Positions 17,425 through 25,897 of a DNA stretch of 64,000 nucleotides are shown in pieces (the stretch's first letter is position 1; each line of letters opens with the position of its first letter). A program made the position numbers and the translations under genes. The stretch comes from Mycobacterium sp. Its GTDB lineage: Bacteria > Actinomycetota > Actinomycetes > Mycobacteriales > Mycobacteriaceae. The stretch is from the NCBI GenBank assembly GCA_021732005.1, contig JAKFVT010000042.1, forward strand, positions 59,872 to 123,871, read 5' to 3'. Under the pieces are notes generated by a model. That model was given only the letters and a program-made list of their open reading frames with translations. It was not told where the DNA came from and searched no databases.

Positions 17425-18768
17425 ATGGAGCGTTCTTTTCGCCCGTTCGTTATCACTGGAATAGCTCTGACCGCCGGCGCCGCGGTCGCTGTCGCGCCGC
17501 TCGCGCATGCCAATCCCGGAACCTCCGGCAGTTCCGCACCCGGCCATCCCAGCCACACGCCGGCGGTGATCGCCACCGGCAGGCCCACAGTGGGTGCGAC
17601 GGGTCCGCACATCGCAAGTCCCCGCACCACCCGCGGGACCGTGCACTTCCCAGCGGCCTCCGCTGCGCCGGCCGTGCCGCATCCAGGCGTCAGCCTCGGC
17701 TTGGCCAGCAGCCAAAGGAGCCTCGTCGGCCTGAGTACCAAAGCCCCGGTGTTCGCAGGTGGCGCGAAAACACCTGGCGCGAACAAAGTCTCACCGCTGC
17801 AGAACGTCGTACAAGACCTACTCAATGCGGTCAACGCTCCAACCGAGCTGCTGCTGCAGCGACCCCTGATCGGAAACGGCGCAAACGGAGCGGCAGGTAG
17901 CGGGCAGAACGGCGGAGCCGGAGGGATCCTCTGGGGTAACGGAGGGAACGGCGGGTCCGGCGCCCCGGGCCAAAAAGGTGGCAACGGCGGAGCTGCGGGG
18001 CTCATCGGAAACGGTGGCGCCGGTGGGGCGGGCGGCATCGGCAACCTTGCCGGCGGCATCGCCCGGGCCGGTGGCACCGGCGGCGCCGGCGGCCTGTTGT
18101 TCGGTGATGGCGGGTTGGGCGGCGTTGGAGGGTTCAACGATTTCATCAATGGCAGCCCAGGTGTGGGCGGAGCCGGCGGCAATGCCGTCGGCTTGTCCGG
18201 TAACGGCGGGGCCGGCGGTGGCGGCGGCTCCGCCAATTCCGGCACCGGTACTTCCGGCGGGGCTGGCGGGAGAGGCGGCAACGCTGGCCTGATCTACGGC
18301 ATCGGAGGCGACGGCGGCGACGCTGGATTCGCCGCCATGGGCAACGTCGGCGGTTCCGGCGGCGCGGGCGGCCTACTTTTCGGCGGTGGCGGCAATGGCG
18401 GCGACGGCTCCCTGACTGGCAATGGAGGCACTGGCGGAAGCGCTCGGCTCATAGGACATGGCGGAGCAGGAGGATCTGGCGGCAGCCAATATTCTGCAGC
18501 GGGGTCCGGAGGAGTCGGCGGCGCGGGCGGCAGCGGCGGACAGCTTCAAGGCGACGGCGGTCACGGCGGCAGGGGTGGAGGCGCCATATTCGGCAATGGT
18601 GGCGCCGGCGGCCCCGGTGGTAACGCCATTGGCATGCTCGGCAACGGTGGCGATGGCGGTGAAGGTGGTGCGAGCGCTGCTGGAGGTTCAGGCGGTCCCG
18701 GTGGAGCCGGCGGCGACGGCGGACTTCTGCTCGGTGCCAGTGGAGCCGCCGGACCGCAAGGTCCGTAG
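17425..18768 (+). CDS. Secreted PGRS-type glycine-rich protein without PE domain
   Basis: A 447-residue protein with a clear signal peptide (RSFRPFVITGIALTAGAA ... PLAHA), a ~110-residue Pro/Ala/Thr-rich segment and then a glycine/asparagine-rich array to the C-terminus. The junction LLLQRPLIGNGANGAAGSG is close to the linker that joins PE and PGRS domains in PE_PGRS proteins, followed by many GGNGG, GGAGG and GGDGG units. Here an ordinary Sec signal replaces the PE domain, so export need not use ESX-5. GAGGAG lies eight bases before the ATG. Likely cell-wall or surface associated. PGRS arrays can bind calcium and form polyglycine-II sandwiches, but function here is unknown. Confidence 0.88.
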   Translation: MERSFRPFVITGIALTAGAAVAVAPLAHANPGTSGSSAPGHPSHTPAVIATGRPTVGATGPHIASPRTTRGTVHFPAASAAPAVPHPGVSLGLASSQRSLVGLSTKAPVFAGGAKTPGANKVSPLQNVVQDLLNAVNAPTELLLQRPLIGNGANGAAGSGQNGGAGGILWGNGGNGGSGAPGQKGGNGGAAGLIGNGGAGGAGGIGNLAGGIARAGGTGGAGGLLFGDGGLGGVGGFNDFINGSPGVGGAGGNAVGLSGNGGAGGGGGSANSGTGTSGGAGGRGGNAGLIYGIGGDGGDAGFAAMGNVGGSGGAGGLLFGGGGNGGDGSLTGNGGTGGSARLIGHGGAGGSGGSQYSAAGSGGVGGAGGSGGQLQGDGGHGGRGGGAIFGNGGAGGPGGNAIGMLGNGGDGGEGGASAAGGSGGPGGAGGDGGLLLGASGAAGPQGP

Positions 18769-19098
18769 GCGTGGGAATTCCGACCCCAGAATGCCAGGAC
18801 TGGTCAGAAGCCATGACCAGTCGCGTTGGTCATTCCCTCCCCGTGTAGAGCGGCGTAGCTGAGGTAGCCGCCGACGCGGTCTGGCCCGACTTCCTCCACC
18901 ATGCCCGAACTCGAATGAGTAGTGCTTTGTCTATTAGTTCGGTGACTTTTGTCCCTGTTCGGTCGGGGTATCGGAGCGCAAGGCTCAGGCCTTGGCGGCA
19001 TCGACTGCCGAGGTGACGCCTGCACGCGATTGGAGACCCTTCGTGATCGACTGCGACATCGACGTAGCGCCCACCGCCGCCCGAAAGTGGAACAGGCC
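18769..19098. other. Intergenic region and 5' leader of ctaD
   Basis: 330 bases without a convincing gene. It includes a DosR-like box at 18942 and an AT-richer stretch (18915-18955) that is the best place for a ctaD promoter. A 25-codon minus-strand frame ending at 18985 has no ribosome site and is not called. Confidence 0.5.
18942..18955 (+). promoter_or_regulatory. DosR-like box upstream of ctaD
   Basis: GTGACTTTTGTCCC matches 12 of 14 positions of the core DosR (DevR) consensus GGGACTWWAGTCCC. It is about 145 bases before the ctaD start in an AT-rich patch. The outer flanks fit less well. One such match in a 64-kb window can occur by chance, so binding is only a possibility. Confidence 0.3.
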
Positions 19099-20835
19099 AT
19101 GACAGCTGAAGCTCCTCCGCTGGAAGAGCTCGACGCCGGTCGTCCGTTTCCGGCCCGTACCGGTCCCAAGGGCAACCTGATCTACAAGTTGGTCACGACG
19201 ACCGATCACAAGTTGATCGGCATCATGTACTGCGTCGCCTGCTTCATTTTCTTCTTCATGGGTGGCTTGATGGCGCTGTTCATTCGCGCCGAGCTTGCCG
19301 TGCCGGGCCTCCAATTCTTGTCGAATGAGCAGTACAACCAGCTGTTCACCATGCACGGCACGGCGATGTTGCTGTTCTATGCGACGCCGATCGTGTTCGG
19401 GTTCGCCAATCTGGTGTTGCCGCTGCAGATCGGCGCCCCCGATGTGGCGTTCCCGCGGCTGAACGCATTGTCGTTCTGGCTGTTCGTGTTCGGCGCGATG
19501 ATCGCGCTGGCCGGATTCATCACGCCAAGCGGCGCGGCGGACTTCGGCTGGACCGCCTACACCCCGCTCTCGGACGCCATGCACAGCCCGGGCGCCGGCG
19601 GTGACCTGTGGATTCTGGGTGTCGCGGTCGGTGGTCTGGGCACCATCCTCGGCGCGGTGAACATGATCACCACGGTGGTCTGCATGCGTGCCCCCGGCAT
19701 GACCATGTTCCGGATGCCGATCTTCACCTGGAACATCTTCGTCACCTCGATCCTGGTGCTGATGGTGTTCCCGCTGCTGACCGCTGCGCTGTTCGGGCTG
19801 GCCGCCGACCGTCGCCTCGGTGCGCACATCTACGACCCGGCCAATGGCGGGACCGTGCTCTACCAGCATCTGTTCTGGTTCTTCGGGCACCCCGAGGTCT
19901 ACATCATCGCGCTGCCGTTCTTCGGCATCGTCTCGGAGATCTTCCCGGTGTTCTCCCGCAAGCCGATCTTCGGCTACACCACCCTGATCTACGCGACGAT
20001 CAGCATCGCGGCGTTGTCGGTGGCGGTGTGGGCGCACCACATGTTCGTCACCGGAGCGGTGTTGTTGCCGTTCTTCTCGTTCATGACGTTCCTGATCGCG
20101 GTGCCCACCGGCATCAAGTTCTTCAACTGGATCGGCACGATGTGGAAGGGCCGGCTGACGTTCGAGACGCCGATGCTGTTTTCGATCGGGTTCCTGGTGA
20201 CGTTCCTGCTCGGTGGCCTGTCCGGCGTGATGCTGGCCAGCCCGCCACTGGACTTCCACGTCAGCGACAGCTACTTCGTCGTCGCGCACTTCCACTACGT
20301 GCTGTTCGGCACCATCGTCTTCGCCACCTACGCTGGGATCTACTTCTGGTTCCCGAAGATGACCGGCCGCCTGCTCGACGAACGCCTCGGCAAGGTGCAC
20401 TTCTGGCTGACGTTCATCGGCTTCCACACCACGTTCCTGGTGCAGCACTGGCTCGGCAATGCGGGCATGCCCCGCCGCTACGCCGACTACCTACCTACCG
20501 ACGGATTCACCACACTCAACATCATCTCGACCATCGGCGCCTTCATCCTCGGTATCTCGGTGCTGCCGTTCGTGTGGAACATCTTCAAGAGCTGGCGTTA
20601 CGGCGAGGTCGTCACCGTCGACGATCCGTGGGGCTACGGCAACTCCCTGGAGTGGGCCACCTCGTGCCCGCCGCCGCGGCACAACTTCACCGAGCTACCC
20701 CGAATCCGTTCGGAGCGACCGGCATTCGAACTTCACTACCCGCACATGATCGAACGGATGCGTGCAGAGTCTCACGTCGGTAGCGCGCACGGTCCTGCAG
20801 ACGAGATGACAACTTCGATGGATCGTCGAGATTAA
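19099..20835 (+). CDS. ctaD: Cytochrome c oxidase (aa3) subunit I
   Basis: Catalytic haem-copper subunit of the terminal oxidase that works with cytochrome bcc in the mycobacterial respiratory supercomplex. At 578 residues with twelve membrane segments it has the standard length. Ligands are visible: the haem a His in FTMHGTAM (~85), the CuB His and cross-linked Tyr in GHPEVYI (~264), the paired CuB His in WAHHMFVTG (~312), and the a3/a His pair in VAHFHYVLF (~396). K- and D-channel residues also look intact. The ATG was chosen at TAEAPPLEELD; longer in-frame extension lacks conservation. The rest of the oxidase genes are not nearby. Confidence 0.97.
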   Translation: MTAEAPPLEELDAGRPFPARTGPKGNLIYKLVTTTDHKLIGIMYCVACFIFFFMGGLMALFIRAELAVPGLQFLSNEQYNQLFTMHGTAMLLFYATPIVFGFANLVLPLQIGAPDVAFPRLNALSFWLFVFGAMIALAGFITPSGAADFGWTAYTPLSDAMHSPGAGGDLWILGVAVGGLGTILGAVNMITTVVCMRAPGMTMFRMPIFTWNIFVTSILVLMVFPLLTAALFGLAADRRLGAHIYDPANGGTVLYQHLFWFFGHPEVYIIALPFFGIVSEIFPVFSRKPIFGYTTLIYATISIAALSVAVWAHHMFVTGAVLLPFFSFMTFLIAVPTGIKFFNWIGTMWKGRLTFETPMLFSIGFLVTFLLGGLSGVMLASPPLDFHVSDSYFVVAHFHYVLFGTIVFATYAGIYFWFPKMTGRLLDERLGKVHFWLTFIGFHTTFLVQHWLGNAGMPRRYADYLPTDGFTTLNIISTIGAFILGISVLPFVWNIFKSWRYGEVVTVDDPWGYGNSLEWATSCPPPRHNFTELPRIRSERPAFELHYPHMIERMRAESHVGSAHGPADEMTTSMDRRD

Positions 20836-20987
20836 TTCGGCGAGAATCGGTTTGCCTGCAGACGGCATCGGTTGAACGCCCGATCTTCGTGGCGCAGGTT
20901 GTTCGTTGGGGCTACAGTTCGCTCGGCAGGCGGCATTTCCTTGGGCCGCTTCGCCGCGTTCGCCAGCCGATCCTCGGGAGAGCTGCC

Positions 20988-23627
20988 ATGTCGATGACGC
21001 CGAAGGCGCCCGCCACGGCGCTGCCGGCGATGCTGACCGCCGCACAGGTCGCGGCGGCTCCGGTTGATGAGGTCCTCGGTTGGCTGGATAGTTCCGCGCA
21101 GGGGTTGTCCAATGCGCAGGCGTCTGTGCGGCTGGCGCGTTACGGCCCGAATGCCGTTCGGACCCATCACGTCAACGCGCTCGCGGTGCTCGGGCGTCAG
21201 TTGCGCAGCGCCGTTCTGATCTTGTTGGCGGCCACCGCCGTTGTCTCGTACTTCCTCGGGGACAGCGTGCAGGCGGTTATCATCGGCGTGATCTTGGCCG
21301 CCAGTATCGGTCTGGGCTTTGTCAACGAATACCGCGCCGAGCGGGCCGCCGCGGCCCTGCACTCGGGTGTCCGCCACACCGCGGTCGTTCGCCGCGACGG
21401 CGCGTTCGCGGCGCTCGATGTCACCCAACTCGTACCCGGCGATGTGATCCGGCTGTCGCTCGGCGAGGCCGTGCCTGCGGACCTGCGCATGATCGAGGCG
21501 ACCGGTCTGGAATGCAACGAGAGCATCCTGACTGGGGAGTCGACAGGCTCGGAGAAGTCGCCCCACCCGGTGTCCGCCGATGCCGAGCTGGCCGAATCCA
21601 CCGATCTGGCATTCATGGGCACGATCGTCAGCGCCGGCGAGGGCGTTGGGGTGGTGTATGCCACCGGGCGAAACGCCGAATTCGGCCGTATCGCGGCCGG
21701 TTTGGGTGAGCGACAGCCCGAGACCGACTTTCAGGTCGGTCTGCGCAGGTTCTCTTATCTGCTGCTGCAGGTCGCGATCGCGTTGACGGTACTGATCTTG
21801 GTCAGCAACCTGTTGCTGCGTAAACCGGTGATCGATTCAGTGCTCTTCTCCCTCGCGATCGCAGTGGGGATCACTCCCCAACTGCTGCCGGCGGTCGTCA
21901 GCGCCAGCCTGGCGACAGGGTCACGACAACTGGCCAAAGCCAGGGTGCTGGTCAAACGCCTGGTGTGTATCGAAGACCTCGGCGACATCGACATCCTGAT
22001 CACCGACAAGACGGGTACGTTGACCGAAGGCCGGATCAGCTTGGTCGACGCAGTCGACCAAGCCGGTGCGCACAGCGACTCAGTTCTGCGTCTTGGGCTG
22101 CTCGCCACTGATGTCGACCCGATGTCGGGCGGGATCAGCGCGAACGCGTTGGACGCCGCACTCTGGGAATCCCCCAACGCCAAGGATCTCGTGGGCGCCG
22201 GAGTACGACATGTCGCAAGCGTGCCCTTCGACCACATCCGCCGCGCCACTTCGGTTTTGGTCGATGACAACGGGAAACAGGTCGTGGTCCTCAAGGGTGC
22301 ACCTGAGCAAGTGCTGGCCCGATGCCGGATGACTCCGCAAGACACGCAGAACACACTGGACACGTTGTTCGCCGCCGGTCGCCGGGTGGTCGCGGTGGCC
22401 GCCAAACCAGCGGCCGAGCTGACCGCGATCACCGCCGACGACGAGTGCGATTTGATGTTGGCCGGGTTCGTTGTCTTCGCCGACGAACCCAAAGCCGCTG
22501 CGCGCCAGTCCCTGAACCAACTGGCCGCCCTGGGCATCGAGCTGAAGATCGCCACCGGCGACAACCCACGGGTTGCCGAAAAAGTTTGCACCGACTTGGG
22601 TTTGACCTCGAAGGGCACCATCACCGGTGCGCAACTGGAGGCGCTCAGCGCCGACGAGTTCAGCGATGCCGCACAGAATCACACGATTTTCGCCCGCATC
22701 TCCCCGGAGCAGAAGGCGCAGCTGATCACCTCGGCGCGGCGCACTGGTCGGTCGGTCGGCTTCCTCGGGGACGGTGTCAACGATGCCTTGGCACTGCACG
22801 CCGCCGATGTGGGGATCTCGGTGGAAAGTGCCACCGACGTCGCCAAAGACGCCGCCGATGTGGTGCTGCTGGAGAAGGACCTCGGTGTGCTGGCCACCGG
22901 GGTGGCTGAGGGCAGGCGGATTTTCGCCAACACCATCAAGTACGTGCTCATGGGCACCTCGAGCAACTTCGGAAACATGTTCAGTGCCGCCGCCGCGTCG
23001 GCCCTTTTGCCGTTCCTGCCGATGCTGCCCAGCCAGATCTTGTTGAACAATCTGCTCTACGACAGCTCACAGCTCGCCATTCCCACCGACCGCGTCGACG
23101 AGGACCAACTGCAGGCACCCTCACACTGGAACATCGGCTTCATCCGACGATTCATGCTCACCTTCGGTCCGATCAGTTCGCTGTTCGACTTCCTGACCTT
23201 CGGCCTGATGTTGGGCGTGCTGCATGCCGGTGCCACCGAGTTCCGCACCGGCTGGTTCGTGGAATCGCTTGCCACGCAAACGTTGATCATCTTCGCGATC
23301 CGTACGCGCAGGGTGCCGTTCTTCCGCAGCCGGGCCAGTGTTCCTTTAACGATCACCAGTGTCGCCGTGGTTGCACTTGGCATCCTGATCACGATTTCGC
23401 CTCTGGCGCACCCCCTTGGCTTCACCGCGCTGCCGCTGCAGTTCTTCGCCGTACTCGGTGGGTTCGTCGTCGTCTACCTGATCCTGGTGGAGTTCACCAA
23501 AAAGTGGTTCTACGCCGAGCAGACCCGCCTGGCCGAGAAGCCGCAGCGCACCCGCGGCCACGAACATCGCATCCATCGAAGGGCCGCACGATTCAGTCAC
23601 TCAGGCGCCATCAGCGCAAGCCCCTGA
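20988..23627 (+). CDS. P-type ATPase, magnesium-translocating type (MgtA-like)
   Basis: An inner-membrane cation pump of 879 residues. It has an N-terminal cation-ATPase domain (~15-85), an actuator domain with the TGES loop (SILTGESTGSEKS), the phosphorylation motif DKTGTLT near 340, a nucleotide domain with LKGAPEQVL, and the hinge GDGVNDALALHAADVG near 594. The C-terminal membrane helices include LLNNLLYDSSQLAIPTD, which is typical of the MgtA/MgtB (type IIIB) subgroup. Mg2+ import is therefore the likely role, with other divalent ions possible. GGGAG lies seven bases before the ATG. Confidence 0.9.
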   Translation: MSMTPKAPATALPAMLTAAQVAAAPVDEVLGWLDSSAQGLSNAQASVRLARYGPNAVRTHHVNALAVLGRQLRSAVLILLAATAVVSYFLGDSVQAVIIGVILAASIGLGFVNEYRAERAAAALHSGVRHTAVVRRDGAFAALDVTQLVPGDVIRLSLGEAVPADLRMIEATGLECNESILTGESTGSEKSPHPVSADAELAESTDLAFMGTIVSAGEGVGVVYATGRNAEFGRIAAGLGERQPETDFQVGLRRFSYLLLQVAIALTVLILVSNLLLRKPVIDSVLFSLAIAVGITPQLLPAVVSASLATGSRQLAKARVLVKRLVCIEDLGDIDILITDKTGTLTEGRISLVDAVDQAGAHSDSVLRLGLLATDVDPMSGGISANALDAALWESPNAKDLVGAGVRHVASVPFDHIRRATSVLVDDNGKQVVVLKGAPEQVLARCRMTPQDTQNTLDTLFAAGRRVVAVAAKPAAELTAITADDECDLMLAGFVVFADEPKAAARQSLNQLAALGIELKIATGDNPRVAEKVCTDLGLTSKGTITGAQLEALSADEFSDAAQNHTIFARISPEQKAQLITSARRTGRSVGFLGDGVNDALALHAADVGISVESATDVAKDAADVVLLEKDLGVLATGVAEGRRIFANTIKYVLMGTSSNFGNMFSAAAASALLPFLPMLPSQILLNNLLYDSSQLAIPTDRVDEDQLQAPSHWNIGFIRRFMLTFGPISSLFDFLTFGLMLGVLHAGATEFRTGWFVESLATQTLIIFAIRTRRVPFFRSRASVPLTITSVAVVALGILITISPLAHPLGFTALPLQFFAVLGGFVVVYLILVEFTKKWFYAEQTRLAEKPQRTRGHEHRIHRRAARFSHSGAISASP

Positions 23628-23695
23628 ACGGTCGCATTCCTCAAGCCCGAAAACGGCTTGGCCGGGCGTGCACCATAACCAGTGAGCGCTGGAAG

Positions 23696-24217
23696 CTATT
23701 GCAGCGCACCACCTTCTGAATCCCAGCGCTCTTGCGCGGTGGTTCTTTGGGTGCGGGATTCCCTATCTCGCAGGCTGATCATGAGAAGGCCGTCGACGGT
23801 CGAGTCGTCGTCCGGAGCCGCCGCGGCCATCATGGTGGCATGCGCGCGGTCCGGCTGGGTGTGGGGCGGGACCACCAGCAGCACGATCCTGCTGCCGCCG
23901 AGTCCGAGAACTTCGACAGTGTTGGGTGGCTGAAGTCGGTATCCGTCGAGGTGCACGGCGGCGTCGGCCGTCACGAACTTGGCGGGTGCGTTCGCCCAGT
24001 CGCTGAACTTGTACAGCACCCGGTCGACGCGACCCAGTCGCACCGAGAGGACCGCGAGCAAATCGGGAAGCTCCGCAGTCAGGTCATCACTGTGCGGCCA
24101 CCATGCCCCGTCGACATATCCGCTGTGTGGCGCTTTGGGTTTCAGGCGTAGGCGAGGGGTGTGTTCGGGCGGTGTCGGGTGTCGACCCGCATCGGTTCGG
24201 ACCTGTCGCGGCGTCAT
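23696..24217 (-). CDS. DUF5994 family protein
   Basis: A 173-residue cytoplasmic protein with the family's hallmark opening RLRLKPKAPHSGYVDGAWW followed by HSDDLTAELPDLLAVL and LGRVDRVLYKFSDW. Function is unknown; family members are common and often multicopy in mycobacteria and other actinomycetes. AGGAG with seven bases spacing precedes the ATG. It converges on the P-type ATPase gene with no shared operon evident. Confidence 0.85.
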   Translation of the reverse strand: MTPRQVRTDAGRHPTPPEHTPRLRLKPKAPHSGYVDGAWWPHSDDLTAELPDLLAVLSVRLGRVDRVLYKFSDWANAPAKFVTADAAVHLDGYRLQPPNTVEVLGLGGSRIVLLVVPPHTQPDRAHATMMAAAAPDDDSTVDGLLMISLRDRESRTQRTTAQERWDSEGGALQ

Positions 24218-24384
24218 GGTGTCACTCCTGACGCAGAATCCCAGATTTCTCGCGGACCGCGATTCTGGCTCTGCATCTCCAGTAAACGCCGTTCTCAGCC
24301 AGTTGGGCGAAGTCCTGGCGCGCCGTCGTCAGTGCGGGCGATCAGGAACGACGAGAGTCATGCGGGTTGATATCCCCGCATCCG

Positions 24385-24642
24385 CTATTCCGCTGGGCGG
24401 AAATAGGGTTCTACCGTGCCGCTGACCTTGACGACCATCGGATTTCCGCGACGGTCTTTGGCGGTCGGGACTTCGACGCGCACCCAACCCTCTTCGACGT
24501 TGTATTCGTGAACGTTGGTCTTTTCGGCGCCGTTGAAGCGAATGCCCACGTCGCGCAGGAGAACCTCTTCGTTGTAGAAGGGGCTGCGCGGATCAATGGA
24601 GAGGTGATTCGGCGGAACGTCTGTGTTCTGATCCTCGGACAT
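24385..24642 (-). CDS. DUF3297 family protein
   Basis: An 85-residue soluble protein matching DUF3297 along its full length (LSIDPRSPFYNEEVLLRDVG, IRFNGAEKTNVHEYNVEEGW, DRRGNPMVVKVSGTVEPYF). Function is unknown; it is small, acidic and conserved across proteobacteria and actinobacteria. It is the last host gene before the att site: the 3' half of the tRNA lies about 95 bases from its start. Confidence 0.9.
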   Translation of the reverse strand: MSEDQNTDVPPNHLSIDPRSPFYNEEVLLRDVGIRFNGAEKTNVHEYNVEEGWVRVEVPTAKDRRGNPMVVKVSGTVEPYFRPAE

Positions 24643-24734
24643 GATGGCTTTCGCTAAATCCTGCGTGTTGAGTTGACGTCCTAGAAACGTACGCGCCGCT
24701 GAGCGGCACGACCGCCTCTCTGAACTGCTCGTTT

Positions 24735-24781
24735 CCTGGTGGAGCTAAGGGGATTCGAACCCCTGACCCCCACACTGCCAG
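24735..24781 (-). repeat. attL: 47-bp direct repeat, displaced 3' half of tRNA-Ala(GGC)
   Basis: Identical over 47 bases to the right copy. From 24737 it is the 3' half of the tRNA including CCA, the T arm and the anticodon loop. There is no 5' half, so this is not a working tRNA. It is the stump left when the element replaced the 3' end of the gene. Confidence 0.95.
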
Positions 24782-24851
24782 GAGCGGGCAGAGTCCGTGA
24801 CCAGGCACGATAGGTCGCAAGTTGTCGTGTAGGGGACGTCGTTGAGGCAGC

Positions 24852-24886
24852 AACTGTCGTCAGCGTTGTCGTCAAAACTGTCGTCA
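24852..24886 (+). repeat. Left integrase arm-type sites (three 11-bp repeats, 12-bp period)
   Basis: AACTGTCGTCA occurs at 24852 and 24876, with a variant (CGTTGTCGTCA) at 24864, in exact 12-bp steps. The same repeat in the same orientation occurs near the right att core. A weaker copy lies at 24819. Position and pairing fit arm-type binding sites for the integrase N-terminal domain. Confidence 0.75.
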
Positions 24887-24964
24887 CTCGCCTCGTAAAA
24901 GCGGTGCCACTAACGGGCCGCTCCCCATGCGGCCGTCCTGTCGCTGCGATCGGTTGTGTCAAGG

Positions 24965-24999
24965 GTGGCGAAGCCACGACGAAGTCGCGCCGAAGGCGC
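24965..24999. repeat. Three abutting GAA-loop mini-hairpins
   Basis: GTGGC-GAA-GCCAC, CGAC-GAA-GTCG and GCGCC-GAA-GGCGC lie end to end, each sharing one base with the next. CGAAG recurs every 11 bases. The first contains GCGAAGC, a DNA heptamer known to form an unusually stable mini-hairpin. Stems differ in sequence but loops are identical, so the conserved item is the structure. A role in single-strand replication or in transfer is an inference. Confidence 0.6.
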
Positions 25000-25203
25000 T
25001 CTTTACTCGGCCGATCAGCGGGCCAGACACTTCGGAAATGGAGGGTGGCAGCCGACCAGCTGCGCGTCGCGACCGCCGCCGGGGTCTCGTGACAACAGGC
25101 GTCTCGGCGTCGGTGGGCAAAGGTCGGCTTACGGGGCGATTGCCGCTTCAGACCGCTGCTTATGGGCCCAGAAAAACGCTGGGTGAGCTCTTAGGCTCGA
25201 TTG

Positions 25204-25578
25204 ATGGCTTCCTCACCGCTTCCTTCCGGTGCTCGTAGCGGCCGTCCAGCCCGGTGGCGACGTTGGATGCTCGAGGGGCTGTACAGTTTCGACCGCCGCG
25301 CAATCGCAGACTGGACAAGCCTGATGTCCAGCAACCTCCAGCGCCCTCAAGGCGCGGCGCCGACCGCGACCACCCGCTACATCGTGGACCTCATTCATTA
25401 CACGACCGATCTCCGATATGCAGCACGGGTGCTGGCGGCACACGGTCATCCAGCCGGCCGCGCCTCGCTGGCCGATGCCGCGCTTGACTTCAATTCAGCA
25501 TTAGATGGGCTTTGCGCCGCCCGCGACAAACTGCTGAAAGTTGTTTCCGCTGAACAGGTTACCGACACCGACGGCTAG
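25204..25578 (+). CDS. Hypothetical protein at the left end of the element
   Basis: A 124-residue protein I do not recognise. It has a basic N-terminus (about 20 residues), then predicted helices (TTRYIVDLIHYTTDLRYAAR, SLADAALDFNSALDGL). No signal peptide or membrane segment is seen. No clear ribosome site precedes the ATG, which follows directly after a TTG. It could be a small DNA-associated or regulatory protein. It stands alone, followed by ~300 non-coding bases. Confidence 0.5.
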   Translation: MASSPLPSGARSGRPARWRRWMLEGLYSFDRRAIADWTSLMSSNLQRPQGAAPTATTRYIVDLIHYTTDLRYAARVLAAHGHPAGRASLADAALDFNSALDGLCAARDKLLKVVSAEQVTDTDG

Positions 25579-25796
25579 GCGAGGTCGCATCTAAGCGGCC
25601 CGTGTTACGTAGGACCACGCGACCCCCGGGAAGCGGCGGTGGCACGTTTTCGCAGTTCAGCAGCAGTTGTAATGGTTTCAGGGCAGCTCGTGACATTGAC
25701 GGACGCGCACGCCGTTCGGCATCGCGCAAGCCGTTTGGCCCCAAAGTGGTCCCAGCAGAGAACGGTGCCGCGAACAACCACGCTCGTGGTCAGGCG

Positions 25797-25815
25797 GGGC
25801 CCCTCTCAGGGGCCC
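25797..25815 (+). terminator. Strong GC hairpin, possible terminator
   Basis: GGGCCCCT and AGGGGCCC pair perfectly around a CTC loop (8-bp stem). The sequence after it is not a run of T, which is common for mycobacterial terminators. It sits between the hypothetical gene and the TetR gene and could insulate them. Confidence 0.45.
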
Positions 25816-25897
25816 AGGAGTGCCTTTATCTGAGACAGATTAGAAACTCTGTTGCATAGTTGATCGCGTAGTGCTGAGTCGTGTGCATACTGATCAC

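Larger units (their letters stand above)
24782..25203. other. Left end of the element, non-coding
   Basis: These 422 bases hold the arm-type repeats, the triple hairpin at 24965 and no supported gene. Several short frames are open but lack start signals. This is the natural place for left att functions and possibly a replication or transfer site. Confidence 0.6.

Noticed and set aside
17868..18765. DNA tandem repeat or simple-sequence region
   Set aside because: The periodicity is the codon pattern of Gly-Gly-Asn/Ala repeats in a protein; base-level copies are divergent.
18985..20448. Long minus-strand open frame opposite ctaD
   Set aside because: Low-complexity His/Gln/Glu/Asp/Arg-rich translation typical of the antisense of a GC-rich membrane protein gene. 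The last 25 codons look protein-like but have no ribosome site.
24737..24781. tRNA-Ala at the left end
   Set aside because: Only the 3' half is present; the acceptor 5' strand and D arm are missing, so it is an att remnant.
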